Of a DNA stretch of 64,000 bases, positions 24,678-34,594 are shown piece by piece. Below the pieces are notes generated by a model. It ran no database searches. It saw only the letters and a program-made list of their open reading frames with translations, and had not been told where the DNA came from. The DNA lies in the NCBI RefSeq assembly GCF_011304195.1, contig NZ_CP049887.1, positions 2,604,001 to 2,668,000 on the forward strand, given 5' to 3'. The DNA comes from Vagococcus hydrophili. GTDB lineage: Bacteria; Bacillota; Bacilli; Lactobacillales; Vagococcaceae. The number at the start of each line of letters is the position of its first letter. The first letter of the stretch is position 1. Both the position numbers and the translations under genes were made by a program.

Positions 24678-25448
24678 TTATTTTTGGTAAATAAATGAAT
24701 CTATTTTCTTAAATCCAAATTTTTCAGGTTGATTGATTGTTTCTGTTGCTCCTGTGAAGAAAATTCCACCAGGTGCCAATGAATCGTAAAATTTTTGATA
24801 AAGCGCATCACGTGCTTCAGATTTGAAATAAATGGTAACATTTCGACAAATAATTAGATGAAATCCTGTTTCAAAGCGACTTTGAAGTAAATCATGCTCT
24901 TTAAATCTAATATTATTTTTAATTTCCTTTTTCACTTCAAATCCGTTATCCTTCTCTAAAAAATGCGATTGTAATTGCTTTTGTGAGACATTTTTTAATT
25001 CATTTTTAAAATAAAATCCTTTCTTTGCTCGATCAAGGATTATCTTATCTATATCTGTTGCCAGTATCTTCCCAGATAATTTAATGTCATTTTCTTCAAA
25101 TAACATGGCTAGACTATATGGTTCTGATCCATTAGAACAAGCAGCGCTCCAACATTTCAATGAAGAAAAATTGGTTTGTAAATCACTTTTCACGTGTTTA
25201 GTTAAAGCCGTAAACAATTCTGGATTTCTAAAAAACTCTGTCACATTAATGGTCAAATAATCCTTTAACTCGTCTTTAACTTCCTTATCTTTTTCCATTA
25301 AATTCATATAATCTTTTAAACTGGTTACTTCTCTATTTTCCATCATATTCAGAATCCGTCTTTGTAATTGACTCTCTTTGTATGATTCTAAATCCATACC
25401 TAGATGCCTAATTGCCCATTTATTGAATTCTTCAAAGTTCTTTTTCAT
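24678..25448 (-). CDS. cheR: Chemoreceptor methyltransferase CheR
   Basis: 256 residues from ATG 25448, which overlaps the cheB stop as ATGA and has AAGGGTGA upstream. The N-terminal helical domain is followed by the SAM-binding domain with FFRNPELF, CWSAACSNGSEPYSLAM and LIICRNVTIYF. It methylates receptor glutamates. The Asn in CSNGSE replaces the more usual Thr. Confidence 0.94.
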   Translation of the reverse strand: MKKNFEEFNKWAIRHLGMDLESYKESQLQRRILNMMENREVTSLKDYMNLMEKDKEVKDELKDYLTINVTEFFRNPELFTALTKHVKSDLQTNFSSLKCWSAACSNGSEPYSLAMLFEENDIKLSGKILATDIDKIILDRAKKGFYFKNELKNVSQKQLQSHFLEKDNGFEVKKEIKNNIRFKEHDLLQSRFETGFHLIICRNVTIYFKSEARDALYQKFYDSLAPGGIFFTGATETINQPEKFGFKKIDSFIYQK

Positions 25449-26461
25449 TGTTTCACCCTTATCATCCAATCTAATTTAGTGCCAATCATATCTAATGATA
25501 GAATCTCATCAACCACTCCTAATTCAACAGCTCTTCTAGGCATTCCATAGACGACTGAAGTTTCTCTGTCTTGAGCAATTGTATAACCTTTATTATTAGC
25601 AATTATTTTCATTCCTTCTGCCCCATCACTTCCCATTCCGGTCAGAATGATACCAACCAAACTCTTCCCATAAACTTTGGAGGCTGATTCAAACAATGGA
25701 TCAACAGCAGGTCTAACACTATTAATTTTTTTCTCTTCATTCGTTAAATAAATTCTTCGCTGATCAATGCGCATATGATAATCTCCAGGAGCAATATAAA
25801 CCACTCCTGGTCTGATTAACTCGAGGTGTTTAGCCTCAACTACTTCAACATTTGCTTCAGTATTCATTCGTTTTGAAAAAGATTTTGTAAACCCAGAAGG
25901 CATATGTTGCACAATAAATATAGGAACATTTAATGTTTTTGGAATATACTTAATAATTTCCATCAGCGCTTTTGGTCCTCCTGTTGAAGAGCCAATGACA
26001 ATTCCGCGGACTTTATTTGGAAACCTTTTTTCGCCAACTACCTTAACTTCTTTAATCACTTCAACAGAACCAGGTTTAACGATAATCGATTTAATCTTTT
26101 TTTCTAGTTCCTCTTTAAAAGAATCTTCTATTTTTGATATATTGGAAGGTTTCTCTACAAAATCCATCGCCCCATTCTCTAAACAAGTAATTGTCATTTC
26201 TTCACCTGAATGGGAACTTAACATGATTACTGGTATATTAAATTCTCTTTTAATGATTTTTAATGTTTCTAACCCATTAATTCCTGACATTTCAATATCT
26301 AGGGTTATCAAATCAGGCTGTATTTTTTTTAGTTTTAAAAGCGCATCTTCTCCACTCCTAGCAGTAGCACTTACTACCACATTGGAAATTTGATTGACTT
26401 GATCTGATAAAACTTTCCTCATAAAAGCCGAATCATCAACAACCATTACTTTAATTGACAT
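25445..26461 (-). CDS. cheB: Chemotaxis methylesterase/deamidase CheB
   Basis: 338 residues. Receiver domain 1-120 with D9-D10 and D55. Methylesterase domain from about 150 with the nucleophile Ser in GSSTGGPKAL, QHMPSGFT, and GMGSDGAEGM. Phosphorylated by CheA; demethylates receptors opposite CheR. Confidence 0.96.
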   Translation of the reverse strand: MSIKVMVVDDSAFMRKVLSDQVNQISNVVVSATARSGEDALLKLKKIQPDLITLDIEMSGINGLETLKIIKREFNIPVIMLSSHSGEEMTITCLENGAMDFVEKPSNISKIEDSFKEELEKKIKSIIVKPGSVEVIKEVKVVGEKRFPNKVRGIVIGSSTGGPKALMEIIKYIPKTLNVPIFIVQHMPSGFTKSFSKRMNTEANVEVVEAKHLELIRPGVVYIAPGDYHMRIDQRRIYLTNEEKKINSVRPAVDPLFESASKVYGKSLVGIILTGMGSDGAEGMKIIANNKGYTIAQDRETSVVYGMPRRAVELGVVDEILSLDMIGTKLDWMIRVKQ

Positions 26462-26478
26462 TTAATCTACCTCTCACT

Positions 26479-26970
26479 TTATAGTTCATATACTTCCCGA
26501 TTGACCATTTTTATAGAGACGGTCATCTCTTCCACATTTACAAAAATCGAACGTCCCATATTCCCACCTACGTGCTTAGCAACGATAGGAATTCTGAGTT
26601 CTTTTAGAGCTTTTTCAACAGCCTCTATATTTCGTTCGCCTACATTTTGTGATTTCACATCATTAGCTAGCTTAAACATACTTGCACCACCAGCTATTTT
26701 GGCAGCCAATCTACCATGATTAGGTTGTAACTTTTTGATTTCTTCAACCATTGCAGGAATGGCTAAATCTGCAAATTTTTCAACTTTGATCATACTTCTT
26801 GTAGTAAACATTTCACTATCAGGTAGCATAATATGACTCAATCCTGCAATTTTGTTTTTCTTATCATAAATAACAATACCAATACAAGATCCCAAACCTA
26901 ACGTCAATAATTGATCTGGGGCTTTGGCAATTTTATAATCCGATATTCCAACTTTTATGTCATTACTCAT
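26479..26970 (-). CDS. cheD: Receptor glutamine deamidase CheD
   Basis: 163 residues from ATG 26970; an in-frame GTG at 26979 is possible. Catalytic Cys29 in GLGSCIGIVIYD and His46 in SHIMLP are in place, followed by GGASMF and GERNIEAV. It deamidates receptors and binds CheC. The start overlaps the end of the upstream cheW. Confidence 0.94.
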   Translation of the reverse strand: MSNDIKVGISDYKIAKAPDQLLTLGLGSCIGIVIYDKKNKIAGLSHIMLPDSEMFTTRSMIKVEKFADLAIPAMVEEIKKLQPNHGRLAAKIAGGASMFKLANDVKSQNVGERNIEAVEKALKELRIPIVAKHVGGNMGRSIFVNVEEMTVSIKMVNREVYEL

Positions 26971-27457
26971 CGTCTTCACTCAATTCACTTGAGGTTTCAG
27001 AACTTTCTACTTCTAAACTACGTAGTAACTTATCTAACATAATGTTTCCTTCAAAAAGTGCATCGATATTTAACTGAATAACAATGCCTTCTTTTGTTCT
27101 AACAAAGCTATCTATATAATTTTTATCAAACGTAACATCATTATTCATCATTTCGAATTGCTCCACTGAGAAATCAACAATTCCTTTTATAGAATCCACA
27201 ACTAACCCAAGGCACTCATCTTTCCACTGAACAACAATAATTTTTAAGTCATTATTTCTCACCGTTTCTTGTGCATATAACCGTTGATTTAAATCGATTA
27301 CTGGTAATATAGTCTCATTGTAATCAATCACACCTAGAACAAATTGTGATGTCTCTGGGATTGGAATAGGTTCTGTCCATTGAATGATTTTTTCAATCTT
27401 TTTGATTGGAAGACTTAATGCTTGTCTTTGGCTCAAAAAAACAATTTGTTTTTCCAT
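26963..27457 (-). CDS. CheW-domain coupling protein (copy 2)
   Basis: 164 residues. One CheW domain (about 1-140: ALSLPIKKIEKIIQWTEPIPIPETSQFVLGVIDYNETILPVIDLNQRL) and an acidic tail SSETSSELSEDDE. No receiver domain, so it is not CheV. It could serve as a second coupling protein for the two adjacent receptors. Confidence 0.88.
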   Translation of the reverse strand: MEKQIVFLSQRQALSLPIKKIEKIIQWTEPIPIPETSQFVLGVIDYNETILPVIDLNQRLYAQETVRNNDLKIIVVQWKDECLGLVVDSIKGIVDFSVEQFEMMNNDVTFDKNYIDSFVRTKEGIVIQLNIDALFEGNIMLDKLLRSLEVESSETSSELSEDDE

Positions 27458-27490
27458 ACTTTTTCCTCCACTAAAACGACTTGCTACATT

Positions 27491-29527
27491 TTAAATATTG
27501 AATTGATTAACTTGTTTTTTCAAACCATCAGCAATTGTTTCAAGATCTTGAATATTAGCAGTGAACTCCTGCATTGTTGCTAATATTTCTTCAGCATTTG
27601 CTGATACTTCTTCTGTCCCGGCAGAATTTTCTTCAGTTGATGCTGAAATATTTTCAACCGAAAACAGAACATCATCTTTTTGCTGCTTAATATCTTGACT
27701 AAGTTGATCAATTTTATGAACGTTTTGAATAATCGTATCGAACTGTTGAGTGACTTTATCTGTTGAATCAATGGCACTATTGATAATCTCTGTTTGTTTT
27801 TGACCACCATCATATGAAGCTGAGACTTGTGTTACCATTTCGTTTGATTTCATTTGAATTTCTTCAATAATTGTCTCAATATCTTTCGTTGAAATAGCGC
27901 TTTGTTCAGCTAACTTACGTACCTCTTCGGCAACAACAGCGAATCCTTTACCTGCTTCACCAGCTCGTGCTGCTTCAATGGAAGCATTTAGCGCTAGTAG
28001 ATTGGTTTGAGTTGAAATATCCGTAATAACTTGAATAATTTTATTAATGTTTTGAATATCCGTATTCATACCAGCCATATTATCTACTAATAATTTTAAT
28101 TTTTCTCTTTCAATCTCCCAGTTTTCATGCACATCATGCATTAAGTCCGAATTATTTTGGTTATCCTGACTAGCTGTTAGTGCTTGGTCATTCATTTCAA
28201 TCGCTGATTGATTAATCACTTCAATAGTATTACCTAATTCATTCATTTCAGTTACAGTTTTTTCTGCATCAATTGCTTGTGAGCTTGTTGCTTGAGCAAT
28301 TCCTGTAATTGTTTCTGATACTTCTTCCGTTGCTGAATTTGTTTGTTTTGATATATCTGATAAAGAAACACTCATATCTGCAATTTGATTGCTTTCATTT
28401 TGGATATTTTTAACCAAATTTGCAAAACCATCTAACATGCCGTTGTAAGCATTCGCAATTTGGCTAATTTCAGCGCCATCTTCTTTTGCCTCACCAGAAC
28501 CAAAGAATTTAGTTACAAGTGGTCCAGACTCTTTTGTACCACCACGAATATTAATAATTTTAGCTTTTAAATTCCCAGATTTCGCTTTTTCAAAAGAATC
28601 AACAATCGTTTTAACTAAACCAATAATTCGATTAGAAACAAAGACTGCGATAAATATTGAGATGACACCCCAAATACCTATAATAATCGATGAATATTTA
28701 AACATTTCAGCTTGTTTCATTTGAAATTCTTTTTGTGCTACTTCTGCAATGATGAATAAATCACCTTTAGTTTTGAAATAATAATCATGACCAGCTGGTG
28801 TATCAACCATGCCTTTTTCTTCAGTCATTTTTTTAAATCCAGGATTTTCACTGACATTTTTTCCAATTTCGCTCTTTTCATTTGAAGCTAATACTTCACC
28901 ATTAGCCATGACTAATTTCATTCCACCGTAAATACCTACACTTGTTGTATTAACTATGTTAACCGCTTCATCTGTACTAACATCAATGGCCAATATTCCT
29001 TTTATCTGATTGTTCTCCACAACGGCTGTTGACACCGTATTAATTAAGTTTCCTGTGTTTACATCTTTCACTGGTTTCGATATATTAATTTCTTGAGGAT
29101 TAGCAATTGCTGTCTTGTACCATTCTCGTTCTTTATACTGATCTGGTGTCATTTTGAAAGTGACACTGCTTACAATATCTTTGTTATTTGGAACAAAATA
29201 AACATCTGCATAATTTTCATCTGATTCAAATAGGAAATTTAAAACTTTAAGAATTTCCTGCTCTCTTTTCGGACTGTTTAAGTCTCCTTTAAAAACGTCA
29301 TGCTTCTTTAAAATTTCAATATCGTTTAATGCACTCTTTTGAGCTGCTCCTGCTTGATTTTGAACACTAGCTATTTTCTCTTCCGCTTCAATTGATAGTC
29401 GATGCTCTAAGGTTTCTTTCATTAGTTTCATATTGATAAATAAGACAGTAATAACAGGAACTATCGTTAAAAACAGAATAAATCCAATTATTTTGCCTTT
29501 TACTGATTTTGATTTTTGTTTTTTCAT
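27491..29527 (-). CDS. Methyl-accepting chemotaxis protein, dCache type (receptor 1)
   Basis: 678 residues. TM1 at about 12-33, an extracellular double-Cache-like sensor at 34-275 (with [12 protein letters not shown] and GILAIDVS), TM2 at 278-299, then HAMP and the long cytoplasmic hairpin. The tip reads [35 protein letters not shown]. The connector between the two HAMP helices is unusually long ([23 protein letters not shown]). Cytoplasmic part nearly the same as receptor 2; sensor regions differ. Ligand unknown; the WY pattern is seen in amino-acid-sensing dCache domains. Confidence 0.94.
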   Translation of the reverse strand: MKKQKSKSVKGKIIGFILFLTIVPVITVLFINMKLMKETLEHRLSIEAEEKIASVQNQAGAAQKSALNDIEILKKHDVFKGDLNSPKREQEILKVLNFLFESDENYADVYFVPNNKDIVSSVTFKMTPDQYKEREWYKTAIANPQEINISKPVKDVNTGNLINTVSTAVVENNQIKGILAIDVSTDEAVNIVNTTSVGIYGGMKLVMANGEVLASNEKSEIGKNVSENPGFKKMTEEKGMVDTPAGHDYYFKTKGDLFIIAEVAQKEFQMKQAEMFKYSSIIIGIWGVISIFIAVFVSNRIIGLVKTIVDSFEKAKSGNLKAKIINIRGGTKESGPLVTKFFGSGEAKEDGAEISQIANAYNGMLDGFANLVKNIQNESNQIADMSVSLSDISKQTNSATEEVSETITGIAQATSSQAIDAEKTVTEMNELGNTIEVINQSAIEMNDQALTASQDNQNNSDLMHDVHENWEIEREKLKLLVDNMAGMNTDIQNINKIIQVITDISTQTNLLALNASIEAARAGEAGKGFAVVAEEVRKLAEQSAISTKDIETIIEEIQMKSNEMVTQVSASYDGGQKQTEIINSAIDSTDKVTQQFDTIIQNVHKIDQLSQDIKQQKDDVLFSVENISASTEENSAGTEEVSANAEEILATMQEFTANIQDLETIADGLKKQVNQFNI

Positions 29528-29567
29528 CCTAACAAATCCTTTTTCAATAATATAGTCTACCCTTTAA

Positions 29568-31640
29568 TTATTTCAAAATAAAACCGTTCGCTTGTAATTT
29601 CAATATTTCAGAAATTTGTTCTAAAGCCTCAATATTACTTGAGAACTCTTGCATTGTTGCTAAAATTTCCTCTGCATTAGCAGATACTTCTTCCGTTCCA
29701 GCTGAATTTTCTTCTGTTGAAGCTGAGATATTTTCTACAGCGAATAACACTGAATCTTTTTGAATGGTAGCATCTTTACTCAACTGATCAATTAAAGAAA
29801 TTTCTTTAGTCAATAAATCAAATTGGTCCACCACTTGATGAGTTGAATCAATCGCTTCATTAATGACTTGAGTTTGTTTTTCTCCACCTTCATACGACTC
29901 TCTAACTTGTGTTACCATACCATTTGATTTATATTGAATTTCTTCAATAATTGACTCAATATCTTTCGTCGATTTAGCACTTTGTTCAGCTAATTTTCTA
30001 ACCTCTTCTGCGACCACTGCAAAACCTTTTCCAGCTTCACCAGCTCGTGCTGCTTCAATCGATGCATTTAGTGCTAAAAGATTTGTCTGTGAAGAAATAT
30101 CTGTGATAACTTGGATAATTTTGTTTATATTTTGGATATCCATATTCATTCCTGAAATATTTTCTACAAGTTCACCTAATTTACGACGTTCACCTTCCCA
30201 ATTATCAAATACTTTTTGCATTAACTGAGAGTTCAGTTCATTGACGCTAGTTGCTTTTTCAGTTGTTTTATTCATATCTAAAGATGATTTTTGGATGGAA
30301 TCAATCACTTGTCCCAATTCATTCATCTCATTAACTGTTTTTTCTGAATCAATTGCTTGGGAACTTGTTGCTTGAGCGATACCTGTGATTGTCTCTGATA
30401 CTTCTTCAGTTGCTGAATTTGTTTGTTTTGAAATTTCAGATAAAGATATCGTCATATCTGATATTTCATTACTCTCTTCTTGAATCCCTTGAACAAGTCC
30501 TGAAAATCCTGTTAACATGTTATTAAATGCAATCACAATTTGAGAAATTTCATTGCCACTTTCTCTTACTTCACCATCACCAAACATTTTTTTAAGGCCT
30601 GGTATTCTACTTAAAAGTGGTTTTGTTCCTTCAGAATTACCTTTAGTATTGGTAATTTTTACTGATAAATCACCACTTGAGGCTTTTTCAAAGGCATTGA
30701 CAATAACTTTTGCTGAACTGATAACACTCTTAGAAATACCTATGGCAATTAAAATAGCTATCGTTCCCCACACAACAATAACTGTTGCTGAAACTTTAAT
30801 TAAAGATTTTTTTTCTGATTCTAATTCTTTCGGTGAAACACCACCAATTAGAAGTAATCCTGTTTCAGTTTCACCAAAGTATACTTTCTCTGTTCCTTTT
30901 CCCGTATAACCTTCTTTTTCTGGTTTATTTTTGAAGAATCTTTCTTCTGAAATATTCTTACCATCAAACCTTGGGTTACCGGACGTTAGAACATCTCCAT
31001 CTTTAGTAGCTAGAATCATATTTCCTGTTGTTCCTATTAAGGACGATTTAACCATGTCTCCGACATTTTTTAGATTAATATCCACTCCAACAATACCAAT
31101 AACCTTGTTTCCATCACTTACTGTTTTTGAAGCTGTCATTGATATTTGCTTAGAGCTAATTGACTCATAAGGCTTTGACCACATTATTTTATTAGGATTA
31201 GCTAAAGCCTCTTTATACCAAGTGCGATCAACCCTTTCACCGACTTTTGCGTCTTTTTCTTTACCTAGTGACGAAACACTGTCAGCATTAAGCGGCTGAT
31301 AAAAAACATTTTCTGTATTTTCATCAGCTTCATTGGCCACTTTGATAATGTGTCGAATATTTTCTCGATCTTCTAAAGTATTTTTAGTGTTAATAATCGT
31401 TGTATCCTCAGTTAAACGATTAAGAGTATTCTCTATATTATGTTGAATTCCGTTCATCCGGTCTACAACACGAATTGTACTGTTTTTCTCTTCAATCGCT
31501 ACACGATGAATAATCATCTGATCCATTAACTTCGTATTTAGGAACAGCAATAATAATACTGGTATTATTCCTAAAAATAAAATGATGCTAATAATAACTG
31601 GTCCTAGTGATTTTTTTTTCTTCGTTTCTACTTTACTCAT
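29568..31640 (-). CDS. Methyl-accepting chemotaxis protein, dCache type (receptor 2)
   Basis: 690 residues from ATG 31640, which has GGAGG five bases upstream; an ATG at 31652 lies before this ribosome site. Same layout as receptor 1: TM1, dCache-like sensor ([28 protein letters not shown]), TM2 near 290-310, HAMP with the same kind of long connector ([29 protein letters not shown]), and the conserved signalling tip. The pair is probably a tandem duplication with diverged sensing parts. Confidence 0.94.
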   Translation of the reverse strand: MSKVETKKKKSLGPVIISIILFLGIIPVLLLLFLNTKLMDQMIIHRVAIEEKNSTIRVVDRMNGIQHNIENTLNRLTEDTTIINTKNTLEDRENIRHIIKVANEADENTENVFYQPLNADSVSSLGKEKDAKVGERVDRTWYKEALANPNKIMWSKPYESISSKQISMTASKTVSDGNKVIGIVGVDINLKNVGDMVKSSLIGTTGNMILATKDGDVLTSGNPRFDGKNISEERFFKNKPEKEGYTGKGTEKVYFGETETGLLLIGGVSPKELESEKKSLIKVSATVIVVWGTIAILIAIGISKSVISSAKVIVNAFEKASSGDLSVKITNTKGNSEGTKPLLSRIPGLKKMFGDGEVRESGNEISQIVIAFNNMLTGFSGLVQGIQEESNEISDMTISLSEISKQTNSATEEVSETITGIAQATSSQAIDSEKTVNEMNELGQVIDSIQKSSLDMNKTTEKATSVNELNSQLMQKVFDNWEGERRKLGELVENISGMNMDIQNINKIIQVITDISSQTNLLALNASIEAARAGEAGKGFAVVAEEVRKLAEQSAKSTKDIESIIEEIQYKSNGMVTQVRESYEGGEKQTQVINEAIDSTHQVVDQFDLLTKEISLIDQLSKDATIQKDSVLFAVENISASTEENSAGTEEVSANAEEILATMQEFSSNIEALEQISEILKLQANGFILK

Positions 31641-31661
31641 AAAAACCTCCATTTTTATTTA

Positions 31662-32372
31662 TTAAATGACAAATATGTCTTTATAGTCACTTGCAAGGCC
31701 GTAAGAACCTTCCTTTTGATCTCTAACGATTATGCCTTTTTTTATTTCTAGCACACGATATCTGATGGTATTAACAATTGTTGAATTATGTGTCGCCATC
31801 AAGATTGTTGTCCCTTTTTGATTTAGCTGATATAAAATTTTCATAACATCTATTGCAGATTTATTGTCTAAATTTCCCGTAGGTTCATCAGCTAGCAATA
31901 TTTTCGGATCACTTAAAATAGCTCTTGCAATAGCTACTTTTTGTTTTTCACCAATAGACAATTCATCAGGATAGTAATCTTTATACATCCACATACCGAC
32001 TTCTTCTAATGCTGTTGTTACTTTATCAGCAATTAGTTTCTTCTCCACACCAATTGCTTGCAGAACATATACTAGATTTTTATAAACCGTCAGATTCTCA
32101 AGAAGAATAATTTCTTGAGGAATGATCCCTATTTGTCTTCTAAATTCTGGAATTTTTTTATCTGGTAATCGACACAAATCAATATTTCCAACATTTAAAA
32201 GACCATGAGTTAAACGTTCTTCGCAAGTCATCAATTTTATTAAGGTTGATTTTCCTGCACCACTTGGACCAACTAAATAAATAAACTCACCTTGCTTGAT
32301 TTCTAATGTAATGTTTCTTAATGCTGTCGAATTTTCTGTATATTTTTTAAATACATTTACTAACCTGATCAT
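31662..32372 (-). CDS. FtsE-like ABC ATPase without an FtsX partner
   Basis: 236 residues. Walker A GPSGAGKST (35-43), Q-loop Gln86, Walker B ILLADEP (158-164) and switch His195 (MATHN) are intact, so ATP hydrolysis is likely. The signature loop is LSIGEKQ (138-144) instead of LSGGEQQ. The overall pattern (VNVFKKYTENSTALRNITLEIKQGEF; LTVYKNL) is closest to FtsE, the cytoplasmic ATPase of the FtsEX cell-wall hydrolase regulator. No permease gene follows: neighbours are flgG (14 bases upstream) and a receptor gene. A role tied to flagellar or wall remodelling is inferred from the operon only. Confidence 0.85.
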   Translation of the reverse strand: MIRLVNVFKKYTENSTALRNITLEIKQGEFIYLVGPSGAGKSTLIKLMTCEERLTHGLLNVGNIDLCRLPDKKIPEFRRQIGIIPQEIILLENLTVYKNLVYVLQAIGVEKKLIADKVTTALEEVGMWMYKDYYPDELSIGEKQKVAIARAILSDPKILLADEPTGNLDNKSAIDVMKILYQLNQKGTTILMATHNSTIVNTIRYRVLEIKKGIIVRDQKEGSYGLASDYKDIFVI

Positions 32373-32386
32373 GTCATATCTTCTTT

Positions 32387-33124
32387 CTACTGTTTAAAAT
32401 TATTAATAATTTGCATCATCTCGTCAGTTGATTGAGCAACTTTTGTGTTCATCGAATATACTCTTTGTGTGACAATCATATCTGTCATTTGATCAGCCAA
32501 ATCAACATTTGAAGCCTCTAAATAATACTGCTTAATAGTCGGATTATTCATTACCTGCGCATTTGTACCTTGAGGTAACTGAAAAAGATTATCTCCTGTT
32601 TCCTGGAACTGTTCATAACGATCTGTTGCATAGACTGGAATTTGAGCAACCAATTGATTACCCACTGTTACTTCCCCCCGTTCACTCACTGTAGCACTTC
32701 CATTTGGCCAGTTATTTTTAGGTACTAAATAATTAATATCCACTTGATTACCATTGCTCGTTCTAAGAGTTCCATTAGCATCAAATCTAAATGAACCATC
32801 TCGAGTATAGGCCATTTGATTATTCGGCAATCTAACTCCAAAAAAACCATCACCCACTAAAGCCAAATCAAAATCGTTTGACCCTGGAATAAAACCTCCT
32901 TGTGTCATATTTAACTGTGCCTGTTCCGACTTCATACCACGAGAAATACCATTTAAAAGTAAATTTTCTCGTGACTTTGTATCTTCTCTTAATAATTCGT
33001 GAAAATTAGTGTCTTTTTCTTTAAAACCAACTGTATTAGAATTTGCTATATTGTTAGCAACAATATCTAAGTTAGTTTGTAAACCATTCATTCCACTTTT
33101 ACTGACTGCAAGACTCGGATTCAT
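32387..33124 (-). CDS. flgG: Distal rod / hook-basal body protein FlgG (FlhP-like)
   Basis: 245 residues. N-terminal LAVSKSGMNGLQTNLDIVANNIANSNTVGFKEKDTNF, the central LVGDGFFGVRLPNNQMAYTRDGSFRFDANGTLRTSNG, and the C-terminal EASNVDLADQMTDMIVTQRVYSMNTKVAQSTDEMMQIINNF are the rod/hook family blocks. With flgF before it, the pair equals flhO-flhP of Bacillus. Confidence 0.9.
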   Translation of the reverse strand: MNPSLAVSKSGMNGLQTNLDIVANNIANSNTVGFKEKDTNFHELLREDTKSRENLLLNGISRGMKSEQAQLNMTQGGFIPGSNDFDLALVGDGFFGVRLPNNQMAYTRDGSFRFDANGTLRTSNGNQVDINYLVPKNNWPNGSATVSERGEVTVGNQLVAQIPVYATDRYEQFQETGDNLFQLPQGTNAQVMNNPTIKQYYLEASNVDLADQMTDMIVTQRVYSMNTKVAQSTDEMMQIINNFKQ

Positions 33125-33139
33125 TTTTTAACAACCTTT

Positions 33140-33847
33140 CTATACGCGACCTACTTCATTGGTTAATTTTCTAAGCGTTTCATCTGATGTGTGGAGAGCT
33201 TTCTGATTGATTTCAAATTGTCTAGCAGTATCCATCAACGTCGTCATTTCATTAACCATATTGACATTTGAGCCTTCAAGCATACTTTTTCTGACAGTAC
33301 TTGCTCGATCATCCATTCCAGGATTTTCAGCTACAAATAACGACTCACCTTGTGCAGTCAAATCTTCCTGATCTGTGAACCGTGTTAATCTAAAATCAGG
33401 TAAATTTTCACGAGCATCAATAGGGGCTCCATTTTTAGAAAGTATTACGTTACCATCCTGAGTGACTAATTGATTTTGCTGATTTACTTGAAAATGTCCG
33501 TTCTTGGTGTAACCTATATCACCGTTTGGTAATTGAACATTAAAATAACCTTCGCCTAAAACCGCGTAGTCAGTTGCTTTATTTGTTTGTTTAAAGCTAC
33601 CACTGGACATGTCTTTGTAAATTTCATCTACCTTATTTCCAAATACAAAAGAACCTAACTCTCTTCTTTTGTTTAATTCTGGACCATTAGTGTAATTATG
33701 CAATTTTTGCTCTTCATCTGTTTTTTGAATAGCTTGCTGTGATTTGTAACCGTAAGTATTTGCATTAGCCACGTTAGCACTTGTGTTCTCTTGTTTGGTT
33801 TGAAGAACATCTAAATTTCTTTGTAGAGTATACATACTTCTAATCAT
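33140..33847 (-). CDS. flgF: Rod / hook-basal body protein FlgF (FlhO-like)
   Basis: 235 residues, with IRSMYTLQRNLDVLQTKQENTSANVANANTYGYKSQQAI, LGEGYFNVQLPNGDIGYTKNGHFQVNQQNQLVTQDG, and the C-terminal LEGSNVNMVNEMTTLMDTARQFEINQKALHTSDETLRKL. Whether it is called FlgF or a second FlgG depends on convention. Its ATG overlaps the fliA stop. Confidence 0.87.
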   Translation of the reverse strand: MIRSMYTLQRNLDVLQTKQENTSANVANANTYGYKSQQAIQKTDEEQKLHNYTNGPELNKRRELGSFVFGNKVDEIYKDMSSGSFKQTNKATDYAVLGEGYFNVQLPNGDIGYTKNGHFQVNQQNQLVTQDGNVILSKNGAPIDARENLPDFRLTRFTDQEDLTAQGESLFVAENPGMDDRASTVRKSMLEGSNVNMVNEMTTLMDTARQFEINQKALHTSDETLRKLTNEVGRV

Positions 33848-34554
33848 TTCAAGTCCTCCTCAATCATTTTTTTTAGTTTAATTAATATTTTTCCATGGAG
33901 TTGAGAAACACGAGGGACTGAGACTTCTAGAATTTCAGCAATCTCTTTCAACGTTAATTCTTCTACATAGTACAAATTTAGAATAATTTGTTCACGTTCA
34001 TCTAAAAGAGCAACTGTGCGTCGTAATGCCTGTTTTTTTTCATCATCCATTAATAAAATATCTATAGGTATAGTATCGGTATCTTCAACAATATCTTTTA
34101 ATTCTAAGGTTTCCCCTTGATTCGTAAAGATCGTATCATCCAAAGAAACATTTGCTAAGTAGTGTATCGTTTCATGGATTTTAGATAGTTGTTTAGCATT
34201 AATTTTCATTTCTTTACAAATTTCTTGATCTGTTGCAGTTACCATTTTTTCACGTTCAATTTTCTCTTTAGCTTTATAAAAGCTATCTAAATGTCCCATT
34301 CTTGAACGGGAAACTCTGGATGATTTTCTTACCTCATCAATAATTGCCCCACGAACACGTATATAGGCATAACTTTCAAAGGAAACTTTTTTATTCACAT
34401 CAAATTTTTTCAATGCGTCCATTAATCCGATGACACCAATATTAAATAAATCATCTTTATCATATTCTGTTGACTTTATTTCGATTCTATTAACAACCCT
34501 TTTGACAAAAGGAAGATGTTTCACTATTTCTTCCTCATAATCAACTTCATACAT
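33844..34554 (-). CDS. fliA: Flagellar sigma factor FliA / sigma-D
   Basis: 236 residues. Region 2 (about 10-90, HLPFVKRVVNRI...DLFNIGVIGLMDALKKFD...SYAYIRVRGAIIDEVRKSSRVSRS), region 3, and region 4 with the HTH LTLKEIAEILEVSVPRVSQLHGKIL. This FliA/WhiG-type sigma should read the five TAAN-N15-CCGATAW promoters found in the window. Made from the early operon and inhibited by FlgM. Confidence 0.96.
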   Translation of the reverse strand: MYEVDYEEEIVKHLPFVKRVVNRIEIKSTEYDKDDLFNIGVIGLMDALKKFDVNKKVSFESYAYIRVRGAIIDEVRKSSRVSRSRMGHLDSFYKAKEKIEREKMVTATDQEICKEMKINAKQLSKIHETIHYLANVSLDDTIFTNQGETLELKDIVEDTDTIPIDILLMDDEKKQALRRTVALLDEREQIILNLYYVEELTLKEIAEILEVSVPRVSQLHGKILIKLKKMIEEDLK

Positions 34555-34594
34555 GACGATTCCCCCTTTCTTAATACCGTGTTAGCTATAATTT

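Noticed and set aside
27580-27813. 77-codon frame within receptor 1
   Set aside because: Same-strand shifted frame inside an intact receptor gene; no sign of a nested gene.
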